From an uncultured Chloroflexota bacterium (GTDB taxonomy: Bacteria > Chloroflexota > Anaerolineae > Aggregatilineales > Phototrophicaceae): DNA of 27,882 nt. Below are positions 7,742 to 14,881 of the stretch, piece by piece. Numbering within the stretch: the first letter of the stretch is position 1; every line of letters starts with the position of its first letter. A program made the translations under genes and the position numbers. The notes below the pieces were generated by a model. That model ran no database searches and was not told where the DNA came from. It saw only the letters and a program-made list of their open reading frames with translations. The stretch is taken from the NCBI GenBank assembly GCA_937974245.1, contig CALJKV010000123.1, positions 1 to 27,882 on the forward strand, read 5' to 3'.

Positions 7742-9211
7742 TCAATCGTTGGCCTGGCCGTTAGCGGCAGCAGTTTCGACGGAAGGGGTAGTGCGTCCAC
7801 CCCAGGTCATTGGGTCGCCATAGTAGCCCAGTGCCCGCCAATCCATCCGGCCACTTTCGCCGTGACAATCGGTGCATTGTAGGGCGCGTTCTTTGGGTGC
7901 AACCATGTGCGAAAGGTTCCAATACATATCGGTTGTGGCAAAGCCATATTGACCGCTGTAATCCATATTGACGACTTCCGAACCCAGCCGAAGTGCCTGG
8001 TCCCAGTCAAACTCAGTCCAGAAGCCACCTTCACCAACCGTCTTGGGCTGCAGGAGATAGTTGTAGACCGTGTCATAGGGCTGCTGCGCCCGGTGGATTT
8101 TGAAGGGCCAGATTAATGAGTTGGGGTCATTGATGCCACCCAACGGCGCGTTCAGGACAGTAATCCCACTCGGGTCAAGCAGGTCTCCGTACAAATAGCG
8201 TTCTACACTTCCGTTGAACCAATCGTAAGCGGGGACAAAGTTGCTTTCATAGATGAAACTCCCCTTGATTTTCAGGTATACATGGGGGTCCTCTTCAATG
8301 TCATCACGTCCGGCGGTTGACCAGTCCCATTCCATCTTGGTTGCTTCCCGTACTGCGCCGTTGGGAATATGGCAGGTCTGGCAGGCCACCGTATCCAGGT
8401 GGACGGTGATGCGATCATCGTCATGCAGGTCGGTACTGTGACAATCGGTACAGGCGACCTGGTTGCTGTTTTCGATGCTCACCGACATTGAGCGTCCGGT
8501 AATGGCGTGATCAGTTGTCCGGTGACAGTCTATGCACTGGAAATTATAGCCGCCCATGTGAATGTCAATGTTTTCATCAGGGTAGTACAGGCTTTCATCC
8601 ATGTCGCCGTGCTTTACCGCGTTCCCGCCACCACCATTGAAATGGCAACCGCCGCAGTTTTCCCGCGTGGGGAGGCCGACGCTCTGCGCCACTGAAACGA
8701 GATCAACCCCGTCTGCGGGATTTCCAGCAGTGCTTTTGACATAGGTGCCACTCTGGTCATGGCATACCAGGCAGTCCACGTTGGTTTCATTGGTGAAATC
8801 AAAAGTTTCATCCGACCAGCCATAACCGGCGTGGCAGCGCGTGCAACCCGGCCAGTTCGACTGGATGCCAATACAGAAGTTATTAATCAGATTGGCTTTG
8901 CCGGTTTGAATCGGTTCGTCAAAGCGGTCAATCTGAACCGGATCACTCAACCATGTCCAATGTGCCGTCTGTGAAACCTGATGTGCCGCATCTTCGTGGC
9001 ATTCCAGGCATCTCGTGGTCACTTCCTGACCGGTGGTGTATTCACCAGTGATCAGGTGCGTGTGGTCGGTATGGACGGGGTGTTCTGGCATACTGGTCCA
9101 GGGGTCACTACCAGCTTGCAGCGGGTTGGCTATAAACAAGAAAACAGGAATAGTCACGATTAGAACCGTAACGACTATTCCCACAATCCAGATGTACTTG
9201 AAGTCTTTCAT
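7742..9211 (-). CDS. Octahaem cytochrome c, tetrathionate reductase (OTR) family
   Basis: The 489-residue protein has an N-terminal hydrophobic signal or anchor (about residues 6-29) and eight CXXCH sites: CLECH 68, CTRCH 123, CLVCH 147, CGGCH 186, CIDCH 226, CTDCH 254, CQTCH 277 and CTDCH 446. The family hallmarks TAHWTW, CTRCHAGYGW, NVDCLVCHDQSGTY, NCGGCHFNGGGGNAVKHGD and VACQTCHIPNGA, then WDWSTAGRDD, are all present in order, matching the octahaem protein known from Shewanella. That enzyme reduces tetrathionate, and nitrite and hydroxylamine in vitro; the physiological substrate is unsettled. It would act on the outer face of the membrane. It is the first structural gene after the ArsR-type regulator and leads into the cytochrome b fusion. 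Confidence 0.92.
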   Translation of the reverse strand: MKDFKYIWIVGIVVTVLIVTIPVFLFIANPLQAGSDPWTSMPEHPVHTDHTHLITGEYTTGQEVTTRCLECHEDAAHQVSQTAHWTWLSDPVQIDRFDEPIQTGKANLINNFCIGIQSNWPGCTRCHAGYGWSDETFDFTNETNVDCLVCHDQSGTYVKSTAGNPADGVDLVSVAQSVGLPTRENCGGCHFNGGGGNAVKHGDMDESLYYPDENIDIHMGGYNFQCIDCHRTTDHAITGRSMSVSIENSNQVACTDCHSTDLHDDDRITVHLDTVACQTCHIPNGAVREATKMEWDWSTAGRDDIEEDPHVYLKIKGSFIYESNFVPAYDWFNGSVERYLYGDLLDPSGITVLNAPLGGINDPNSLIWPFKIHRAQQPYDTVYNYLLQPKTVGEGGFWTEFDWDQALRLGSEVVNMDYSGQYGFATTDMYWNLSHMVAPKERALQCTDCHGESGRMDWRALGYYGDPMTWGGRTTPSVETAAANGQAND

Positions 9212-9329
9212 TGCCGATCCAGCCTTTTTGAATAGATGGAGATGGATTGGTTAAACAAGATTGCTGTCTCCGATAGATAAGTGCTGTGCTTGCTATGCAT
9301 GGCGGGCGAAACAGTGAGAAAAATAGGTG

Positions 9330-9653
9330 TTAGTCCATCGCGTTGCTTTGCTTTTCCACAAGCTCGCGCAGGACATGCCGCATCATATTCATCACTTCAA
9401 TAATGCGGTGGTCAGCTAGCCGATAGATTACGGATGAGCCATCGCGTTCAGCGATAACCAACCCACGTTGGCGCAGCATGGTCAGGTGGCGTGAGGCTGT
9501 GGATTGAGGTATATCGAGCGCCTGTGCTAAAGCGGTGACATTGCGGGGCTGTTCATCCAGCGCATACATGATCTGTAAGCGCTTAGGGTCATTGACCGAA
9601 CGACAGATGCGATCGTGCATCAAGTTCAGTTCGTCCATGCCGGGAATTGTCAT
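9330..9653 (-). CDS. ArsR-family winged-helix transcriptional regulator
   Basis: From ATG at 9651-9653 the protein has 107 residues, typical of the ArsR/SmtB family. Residues about 12-90 form the winged helix: RICRSVNDPKRLQIMYAL, then VTALAQALDIPQSTASRHLTMLRQRGLV (recognition helix) and ERDGSSVIYRL (wing). The classical ELCVCDL metal site is replaced by DEQPRNVTAL, and only one Cys remains, so it is not an obvious arsenic or zinc sensor. AGGTGA seven bases before the ATG supports this start. The frame extends to 9749 and would add 32 residues rich in Cys (CAECHC), but that start has no Shine-Dalgarno and overlaps the operator. It heads the redox operon and probably controls it; the signal is unknown. 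Confidence 0.88.
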   Translation of the reverse strand: MTIPGMDELNLMHDRICRSVNDPKRLQIMYALDEQPRNVTALAQALDIPQSTASRHLTMLRQRGLVIAERDGSSVIYRLADHRIIEVMNMMRHVLRELVEKQSNAMD

Positions 9654-9740
9654 CTTTTCTTCACCTATCCGCATATCCGAATACATGAGTAGTTTAATGG
9701 TTGATGAGAAACCGCTACAGTGACATTCGGCGCAATCCAA

Positions 9741-9758
9741 TTGTGACATTTGTCACAA
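9741..9758. promoter_or_regulatory. CRP/FNR-like palindromic operator
   Basis: TTGTGACATTTGTCACAA is a perfect palindrome (eight-base arms around TT) and contains TGTGA-N6-TCACA, the classic CRP-type site. It lies about 90 bases upstream of the regulator's ATG and about 155 bases before the divergent gene at 9912. The half-site GTGACATT recurs at 9720-9727. Confidence 0.7.
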
Positions 9759-9911
9759 TATAGCTTACTGTAGCGATGGGCGCTGACCTGCGTTATACTC
9801 TTATTTTCCGAGATTTACGGGAAGATGATAGCAATTGGTGTGCCTTCATAAGAAGAATTTTCTCAGTAGCATTACTTCCACTTATATGAGAAATGAGACG
9901 AGTGACCGCTG

Positions 9912-10100
9912 ATGTCTGATGAAATTGAAACCAAGAACTTAGCCGTAACTGAGAATTATGTCGCCTGGACATCGGATGAGCCGGACGGCGAAACGGTGTA
10001 TCATCTGGAACTGGGCGCTGTAACGGTTCATCTGTTTCGTGAGGAGTGGGATGAGCTGTTGGTACTCATAGATGCTGCCCGCAAAGGAACCCGGAAGTAA
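9912..10100 (+). CDS. Small acidic protein of unknown function
   Basis: A 62-residue protein, MSDEIETKNLAVTENYVAWT at its start, with alternating polar/hydrophobic strands and a helix ending in LLVLIDAARKGTRK. I do not recognise a family. It has no signal peptide, Cys pair or membrane segment. Only three bases separate its stop codon from the ATG of the following methyltransferase-like gene, so the two are probably cotranscribed. The short length and the weak ribosome binding site (GAGACGAG region, 9896-9903) lower confidence, but the tight coupling supports a real gene. Confidence 0.6.
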   Translation: MSDEIETKNLAVTENYVAWTSDEPDGETVYHLELGAVTVHLFREEWDELLVLIDAARKGTRK

Positions 10101-10103
10101 CCC

Positions 10104-10922
10104 ATGTCCGACCCGACGTATCCCAGCAGCATAACCCGTAGTTTCATTGAAGCCCTGGGCAAACATCTGCCGCAGGAAACCGCGCGATTACGGCTAGCCG
10201 ATGTTCAGAGTCGTGCTGGTCTGGTGCTGGGAGAAATGCGCCCCGACCTTGAGATTGTCGCGATTCCCCGCCGGGTGGATGACTGGTCATTAGCGCCGAA
10301 CAGCGTGGATGTCGTGACGGCCTATGATATGGGACTCAGCCAGGCATTTCTCCGGGCGACTCTGACGGCGCTGCGGCCCGGCGGCCGGCTGATTGTCGTC
10401 AACCCAAGAGGGGAGGCGACACCGAAGCTGGTCAAACTCCTGGAGGACGCCGGATTCATTCATATTTTTGTTGAAGCGGCAATAGACCAACCACGACCTA
10501 CCGGGGTACTGCTGCGCGGGGAAAAGCCCAGACCAAAAGCTGCTGACCGGGTTATTCCGGAGGCGTCACCTGCTGCTATGCCTGCTGAAAGACGCCAGGA
10601 ACGTTTTGTCCACCTGCTTATCTGCCAGACGGTGGTTTCTGCCGAAAACAGTAATGCGCTGGTGTGGCAGGCGGCGGCAGTGGTGGGCGACGATGAAACG
10701 GTGATGCTGGCGTTTAGCAGTCTTGCGAAAGCGATTCAGTTCATGCAGCCTGCTGTCGTGACTGGCCGGATTCAGGATGTCAATAAGGTGGCGAAGTTTA
10801 ACTGGTCGGTCGCCAAGAGTTGGCCGCACCCCTTTATGCTTAACCCGACTGATGACATTCTGGAATCTTACCCGGCGGTGTTTGTGCCGGTAGACCCGGC
10901 GACCGCCGAAACACTCGAATAA
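10104..10922 (+). CDS. SAM methyltransferase-like protein with unknown C-terminal domain
   Basis: The 272-residue product has the second half of a class I methyltransferase fold: APNSVDVVTAYDMGLSQAFL followed by ALRPGGRLIVVNPRGEATPKLVKLLEDAGF (about residues 65-120). The glycine-rich SAM loop (motif I) is not recognisable; the corresponding segment reads LGEMRPDLEIVAI, so activity is uncertain. A variable linker (about 140-165) is followed by a roughly 105-residue domain with no family I recognise, ending in YPAVFVPVDPATAETLE. It starts three bases after the small gene upstream and is followed after 40 bases by a second methyltransferase. Confidence 0.65.
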   Translation: MSDPTYPSSITRSFIEALGKHLPQETARLRLADVQSRAGLVLGEMRPDLEIVAIPRRVDDWSLAPNSVDVVTAYDMGLSQAFLRATLTALRPGGRLIVVNPRGEATPKLVKLLEDAGFIHIFVEAAIDQPRPTGVLLRGEKPRPKAADRVIPEASPAAMPAERRQERFVHLLICQTVVSAENSNALVWQAAAVVGDDETVMLAFSSLAKAIQFMQPAVVTGRIQDVNKVAKFNWSVAKSWPHPFMLNPTDDILESYPAVFVPVDPATAETLE

Positions 10923-10962
10923 CCCGCTCGTATAGTATCCCGCATGAATACCTCTTTTCCGA

Positions 10963-12177
10963 ATGACAATCACCCTGGATGATCTGGACTTTCTCGCTTC
11001 GCCGCCTGGCTCGCAGTGGCTGGAACGGCTGCGTGACGAGGTGCTGGATGATTCTCAGACATTACGGCTGTTGGACATGCTGCGGCGTGACGTGTTGCCC
11101 CAACAGGCGGGGGCGTTAGTTGAGATGGCGCGGTTGCGTCTGAAGGGTGAGGCGAAGTTCGGACCAGAAGCGGGAAAAATGTGGTTTACCCGTGACGGGC
11201 TCGAGCAGGCCAGCGACCCCCTGGTGCGCCGTTACCGGGCGACCAGTGTAACGGGGCTGCGGGTGATAGATGCCTGCTGTGGGATTGGGGCAGATTCGCT
11301 CGCCCTGGTGGCTGCTGGCGCGGATGTGCTGGGGCTGGATTACGACCCGGTACGGGTGAGAATTGCCGGGATGAATATGGCGGCACTGGGTTTAGAGGCT
11401 GCGTTTCGTGTGGCAGATGTGCGTGATGGGCTGCCGGGCGCGGATGTGATATTTTATGATCCGGCACGGCGCGATGCGGATGGTCGGCGAATTCATCATG
11501 TGGAACAGTACCAACCTCCACTTGGGCTGGTGAGCGAGTGGTGGCATGACCACCCAACCGCTCGGATCGTGGTGAAACTCTCGCCCGGCGTTGACCTGGC
11601 ACAGCTTGTGCGGTATGTGGGCGGTGTTGAGTTTATTTCGGTGGCGGGCGACCTGAAGGAAGCGGTTCTGTGGTTGGGCGGGGACATGGGCGCGGGCGAG
11701 ACGCGGGCGACGCTGCTTACACCAAATGGCACCTTTTCACTCCGACACGGGTCTGCACTGGCACAAGTCCCGATCAGTGAGCCACGACGCTGGCTGCTGG
11801 AACCGGATGCGTCGGTGCTGCGTGCCGGGCTGGTCGGCGACCTGGCACTGTCGTTGGGGGGCGCACTATTAGACGAGACCATCGCCTATATCACTGCCGA
11901 TGCGCTGGTGGGGACAGTCTGGGCGCGGGCATGGCCGGTGCTGGATTGGATGCCGTTTCATGTGAAGCGCCTGCGGGCGTATCTGCGGGAGCGGCGAGTC
12001 GGGCGGGTGACAGTCAAGAAGCGTGGCTCAGCAGTGACGCCGGAAACGTTGATTCCTCAATTGAAATTGCAGGGAGAGGATACGCGCGTGCTGGTGCTGA
12101 CACGCTGCAAGGGCAGCCCGGTTGTGGTGATTTGTGGTGAGCCTGTGGGTCAACTGCAAACCGGGATGGGCGAGTGA
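10963..12177 (+). CDS. Class I SAM methyltransferase with THUMP-like C-terminal domain
   Basis: The 404-residue protein has a helical N-terminal domain (about 1-95), a Rossmann methyltransferase with motif I VIDACCGIGADSLALVAAGADVLGLDYDP (about 101-130), the motif IV-like DVIFYDPARRDADGRR and ARIVVKLSPGVD, and a basic C-terminal part (HVKRLRAYLRERRVGRVTVKKRGSAV) resembling the THUMP-like domain seen in such proteins. A nucleic-acid substrate is likely, probably RNA, but the target is unknown. ATG at 10963 has no clear Shine-Dalgarno; TATAGTAT at 10930-10937 could be a -10 box, which would give a near-leaderless message. An overlapping ATG at 10944 is out of frame. Confidence 0.8.
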   Translation: MTITLDDLDFLASPPGSQWLERLRDEVLDDSQTLRLLDMLRRDVLPQQAGALVEMARLRLKGEAKFGPEAGKMWFTRDGLEQASDPLVRRYRATSVTGLRVIDACCGIGADSLALVAAGADVLGLDYDPVRVRIAGMNMAALGLEAAFRVADVRDGLPGADVIFYDPARRDADGRRIHHVEQYQPPLGLVSEWWHDHPTARIVVKLSPGVDLAQLVRYVGGVEFISVAGDLKEAVLWLGGDMGAGETRATLLTPNGTFSLRHGSALAQVPISEPRRWLLEPDASVLRAGLVGDLALSLGGALLDETIAYITADALVGTVWARAWPVLDWMPFHVKRLRAYLRERRVGRVTVKKRGSAVTPETLIPQLKLQGEDTRVLVLTRCKGSPVVVICGEPVGQLQTGMGE

Positions 12178-12205
12178 AATTAGGCGAGTGATGAGGCGAA
12201 AACCG

Positions 12206-12565
12206 TCAGTGATTGGCGCTGGTTATCAGGCCTGATCCACAATAGGGGCAGCAGGACGCCTGCCGTTTCCAATTATACTTATGTTTTTTTCTGTCTTTAC
12301 AGAATGCCGCTTCGTCACGGTACACAGTAATCACAAACGACTCACAGGTTGGGCAAAGCACGACGGTACTGCCGACCAACTGCCAGCAGCGGTGATTCCC
12401 CGGTGTCTGTGCAGGAATCCGGTCACGACGTAATTGGCGGAAGACGACCCCGGCATTCGACACTTTGCTGCCGTGTTCACGGATGAACACGATGTCGTTG
12501 TAGGACAGATTCCGTTGGTTGGCGCGTTTCCCGGCGTGGCTGCTCAACAGGAGTTTGGTTTCCAA
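12206..12565 (-). CDS. DUF4258-like protein with C-terminal zinc ribbon
   Basis: The 119-residue protein begins with a HAxxRxxQRNLS module (SSHAGKRANQRNLSYNDIVFIREHG) followed by QLRRDRIP, LVGSTVVL and VITVYRDEAAFCKDRKKHKYNWK. It resembles DUF4258 proteins, some of which sit near toxin-antitoxin or defence genes; the function is not established. CPTC (71-74) and CPYC (106-109) could bind one zinc ion. The start appears to be TTG at 12563-12565, with AAGGAG eleven bases upstream; no ATG fits. It is clearly a paralogue of the gene immediately upstream on the same strand. Confidence 0.65.
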   Translation of the reverse strand: METKLLLSSHAGKRANQRNLSYNDIVFIREHGSKVSNAGVVFRQLRRDRIPAQTPGNHRCWQLVGSTVVLCPTCESFVITVYRDEAAFCKDRKKHKYNWKRQASCCPYCGSGLITSANH

Positions 12566-12646
12566 GATTCAGGTATCTCCTTGAATAACCTCACCCACCC
12601 CGATTTGTTGTTAACATGCGCTTGCTGACAGGCTGGCGATCATTCG

Positions 12647-12949
12647 CTACAGGCAGCGGAAGTCATATTTCGATTTTTGCCGGTCACGGCGGAAGGCCCG
12701 TTGGTTACGGTAAGCAGTGATGACATGAGAGGAATCTTTGCTCAGCAGCACCGTTGAACCGACTAATCGGTGGCACGGGTCATTGGCCGGCAAGTCCGGG
12801 GGTACGTCCTTTTGCCGGAGTTGGTAAAACTCGATTCCGGCCCGGCGTTCTAAGGTCCCATAAGCAATGATGAATTGGATTTCATTTTGTGAAAGGTTGC
12901 GCTGCGCACAGCGCTGGTTGGCATGTTCACTGAGATGGATATTCATCAT
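12647..12949 (-). CDS. DUF4258-like protein, paralogue of the neighbouring gene
   Basis: The product has 100 residues (99 if the second ATG at 12944-12946 is used). SEHANQRCAQRNLSQNEIQFIIAYG, FYQLRQKDVPP, LVGSTVLL and VITAYRNQRAFRRDRQKSKY match the downstream protein position by position. The zinc-ribbon cysteines of that protein are missing: the CPTC segment is replaced by SKDSSH and the chain stops soon after KYDF. GAGG lies just before the start. The pair most likely arose by tandem duplication. The many Arg/Lys and His residues suggest nucleic-acid contact, which is inference. Confidence 0.65.
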   Translation of the reverse strand: MMNIHLSEHANQRCAQRNLSQNEIQFIIAYGTLERRAGIEFYQLRQKDVPPDLPANDPCHRLVGSTVLLSKDSSHVITAYRNQRAFRRDRQKSKYDFRCL

Positions 12950-13016
12950 GACCTCATCCTATAACTATGTAAACAAGCTGTTTCACCTCTGATGCTTTTG
13001 TTTGCCCATACGTTTC

Positions 13017-13045
13017 ATTATATGTATATTAAGAGCTGGATTGCA
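13017..13045 (-). promoter_or_regulatory. Possible promoter of the DUF4258-like pair
   Basis: Minus-strand TATAAT (13017-13022) is a perfect -10 box, 17 bases from a poor -35 candidate TGCAAT (13040-13045). It would give a leader of about 60 bases before the ATG at 12949. Confidence 0.35.
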
Positions 13046-13133
13046 TAAACATTCGTGAAATCCCCCTGAAAATAGGGGTTATGAACCCTGGTATGGGCAA
13101 TTGGCACAAAGGAAAATGGGTTTTATTTGTGGC

Positions 13134-13160
13134 ATGGTACAATATCCGCAAAAGTACCAT
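13134..13160 (+). promoter_or_regulatory. Inverted-repeat operator or leader hairpin upstream of rocA
   Basis: ATGGTAC (13134-13140) and GTACCAT (13154-13160) are perfect seven-base arms 13 bases apart, 33 bases before the start codon. TACAAT (13138-13143), a good -10 candidate, overlaps the left arm. This layout suits a repressor site or a hairpin in the 5' leader. Confidence 0.5.
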
Positions 13161-13192
13161 TCTGGTTTACACATTGAAGGAGTGAACAGCGA

Positions 13193-14752
13193 ATGCTGCC
13201 AGAATTTCGGAACGAACCTTTTACTGATTTTTCCCAGCCGGAGAATGTGGCCGCGTTTCGCGCCGCGCTCGACCAGGTAAAGGCGGAAATCGGACAGACT
13301 TACCCACTGGTGATCGGTGGCGAACGGATTACCCTGGAACAGACTTTTCCCTCCATTAATCCCTCGCGCTCTGAAGAAGTGCTGGGGAACTTTTCCAAAG
13401 GAGGGCAGAAGGAAGCTGACCAGGCGATGGCAGCGGCACTGTCGGCGTTTGAAAGCTGGCGTTTTGTCCCCGGCCAGGAACGCGCCCGGTACCTGTTGCG
13501 GGCAGCGGCGGAGATGCGCCGTCGTAAACACGAGTTGAGCGCGGTGATGGTGCTGGAAGTCGGCAAAAGCTGGGCGGAAGCCGATGGGGATACCGCCGAG
13601 GCGATTGATTTCCTGGAATACTATGCCCGGCAGATGATTCGCCTGTCGGATGTTGATCACATGCTGACTCCCTATTCGCCGGAACAGCTGCATCTTGAAT
13701 ATATTCCGCTGGGTGTCGGCCTGGTTATTCCGCCCTGGAATTTCCCTGGCGCTATCCCGGCGGGGCTGGTGGCAGCGGCGATTGTCGCCGGAAACACGGT
13801 GATTTTCAAACCGGCCAGCCAGAGTCCCTGGACGGCCTATAAGTTGAGCGAAATCCTGTGGAACAGCGGCCTGCCCAAAGGCGTGCTGAACTTCCTGACA
13901 GGGCCGGGCGGCAGCACCGGCAGCTACCTGGTGACGCACCCACAAACGCGCTTCATCGGGTTTACCGGCTCAAAAGAAGTCGGTATCTGGATTCATGAAA
14001 ACGCGGCGAAAGTGCAGCCGGGGCAGCTCTGGCTCAAGCGCACCATTCTGGAGATGGGCGGCAAGGACGCGGTGGTCGTGGATGAAACCGCCGACCTTGA
14101 GTCTGCCGCACAGGGAATTGTAAGCAGCGCCTTCGGTTTCCAGGGGCAAAAATGCTCGGCTGGCTCCCGCGCAATCATCGTAGATGCGGTGTATGACCGT
14201 GTGACGAACCGTGTCGTTGAACTGGCGAAGCAGCTTACGGTAGATGCTCCAGACAAAGGACCAGAGGTCTTTAACGGTGGTGTGATTGACAATAAAGCCT
14301 TTAAGACGATCATGGACTATATTGAGGTGGGGACACAGGAGGGCACGCTGTTATGCGGCGGTCAACCGAAAGAGACGCCGGAGAAGGGATATTTCATCCC
14401 GCCGACGGTGTTTGGTGATGTGCCGTCCAATGCGCGTATCGCCCAGGAAGAAATTTTCGGGCCGGTACTCTCGATTATCCGGGCGCAGGACTTTGAGGAT
14501 GCGCTGGCAATTGCCAATGGCACCGAGTTTGGCCTGACCGGGGCATTATACAGCAATGACCGGGAACGATTGGAACGGGCGCGGCGCGAGTTCCATGTCG
14601 GCAATCTGTATTTCAATCGGAAATGCACCGGCGCGTTGGTAGGTGTGCATCCGTTCGGCGGCTTCAACATGAGCGGCACGGACAGCAAGACTGGTGGTCC
14701 GGATTACTTGCTCCTGTTCACCCAGGCTAAGAGCGTCGCAGAAAAGCTGTAG
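13193..14752 (+). CDS. rocA: L-glutamate gamma-semialdehyde (1-pyrroline-5-carboxylate) dehydrogenase
   Basis: The 519-residue aldehyde dehydrogenase is of the length and type of Bacillus RocA. It oxidises glutamate semialdehyde to glutamate with NAD+, the second step of proline catabolism and the last of arginine/ornithine catabolism. The N-terminus (LPEFRNEPFTDFS) is characteristic of this subfamily. NAD-binding IPPWNFPGAIPAG, the general base Glu287 in ILEMGGKD and the nucleophile Cys321 in GQKCSAGSR are intact, as is EEIFGPVLSI. The end, GVHPFGGFNMSGTDSKTGGPDYL, also fits. AAGGAG stands ten bases before the ATG. No proline dehydrogenase gene is next to it. It is monocistronic, with its own terminator and a candidate operator upstream. 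Confidence 0.95.
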   Translation: MLPEFRNEPFTDFSQPENVAAFRAALDQVKAEIGQTYPLVIGGERITLEQTFPSINPSRSEEVLGNFSKGGQKEADQAMAAALSAFESWRFVPGQERARYLLRAAAEMRRRKHELSAVMVLEVGKSWAEADGDTAEAIDFLEYYARQMIRLSDVDHMLTPYSPEQLHLEYIPLGVGLVIPPWNFPGAIPAGLVAAAIVAGNTVIFKPASQSPWTAYKLSEILWNSGLPKGVLNFLTGPGGSTGSYLVTHPQTRFIGFTGSKEVGIWIHENAAKVQPGQLWLKRTILEMGGKDAVVVDETADLESAAQGIVSSAFGFQGQKCSAGSRAIIVDAVYDRVTNRVVELAKQLTVDAPDKGPEVFNGGVIDNKAFKTIMDYIEVGTQEGTLLCGGQPKETPEKGYFIPPTVFGDVPSNARIAQEEIFGPVLSIIRAQDFEDALAIANGTEFGLTGALYSNDRERLERARREFHVGNLYFNRKCTGALVGVHPFGGFNMSGTDSKTGGPDYLLLFTQAKSVAEKL

Positions 14753-14772
14753 TATCGAAGTTCGTAATGCTG

Positions 14773-14805
14773 CACCCCAGGTCGTCCGGCCTGGGGTGTT
14801 TTTTT
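14773..14805 (+). terminator. Intrinsic terminator of rocA
   Basis: CACCCCAGG (14773-14781) pairs with CCTGGGGTG (14790-14798), nine base pairs with an eight-base loop, followed by seven T residues. It begins about 20 bases after the rocA stop codon. Confidence 0.95.
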
Positions 14806-14881
14806 CTGTCGGATTCGCTGTCTATTGCCTCACCTTCCGGTATAATGAAGGTAAATACCGCTTTGCCCGGAAGGAACGATC

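Noticed and set aside
5008..7800. Cytochrome fusion starting at 7800
   Set aside because: The extra 24 residues overlap the octahaem gene and spoil the signal peptide; ATG at 7728 gives a normal exported N-terminus.
9330..9749. ArsR gene starting at 9749 with a CAECHC N-terminus, read as a haem or metal-binding extension
   Set aside because: That start has no Shine-Dalgarno and overlaps the palindromic operator, while ATG at 9653 has AGGTGA at good spacing. The CAECH string alone is not enough to claim haem binding in a cytoplasmic regulator.
13056..13110. CCCCTGAAAATAGGGG hairpin as a terminator
   Set aside because: There is no T run and no gene ends nearby on the plus strand; it lies in the rocA upstream region.
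13079..13945. A 288-residue minus-strand reading frame
   Set aside because: It lies antisense to rocA, whose motifs are complete; the frame is a by-product of GC-rich codon use.
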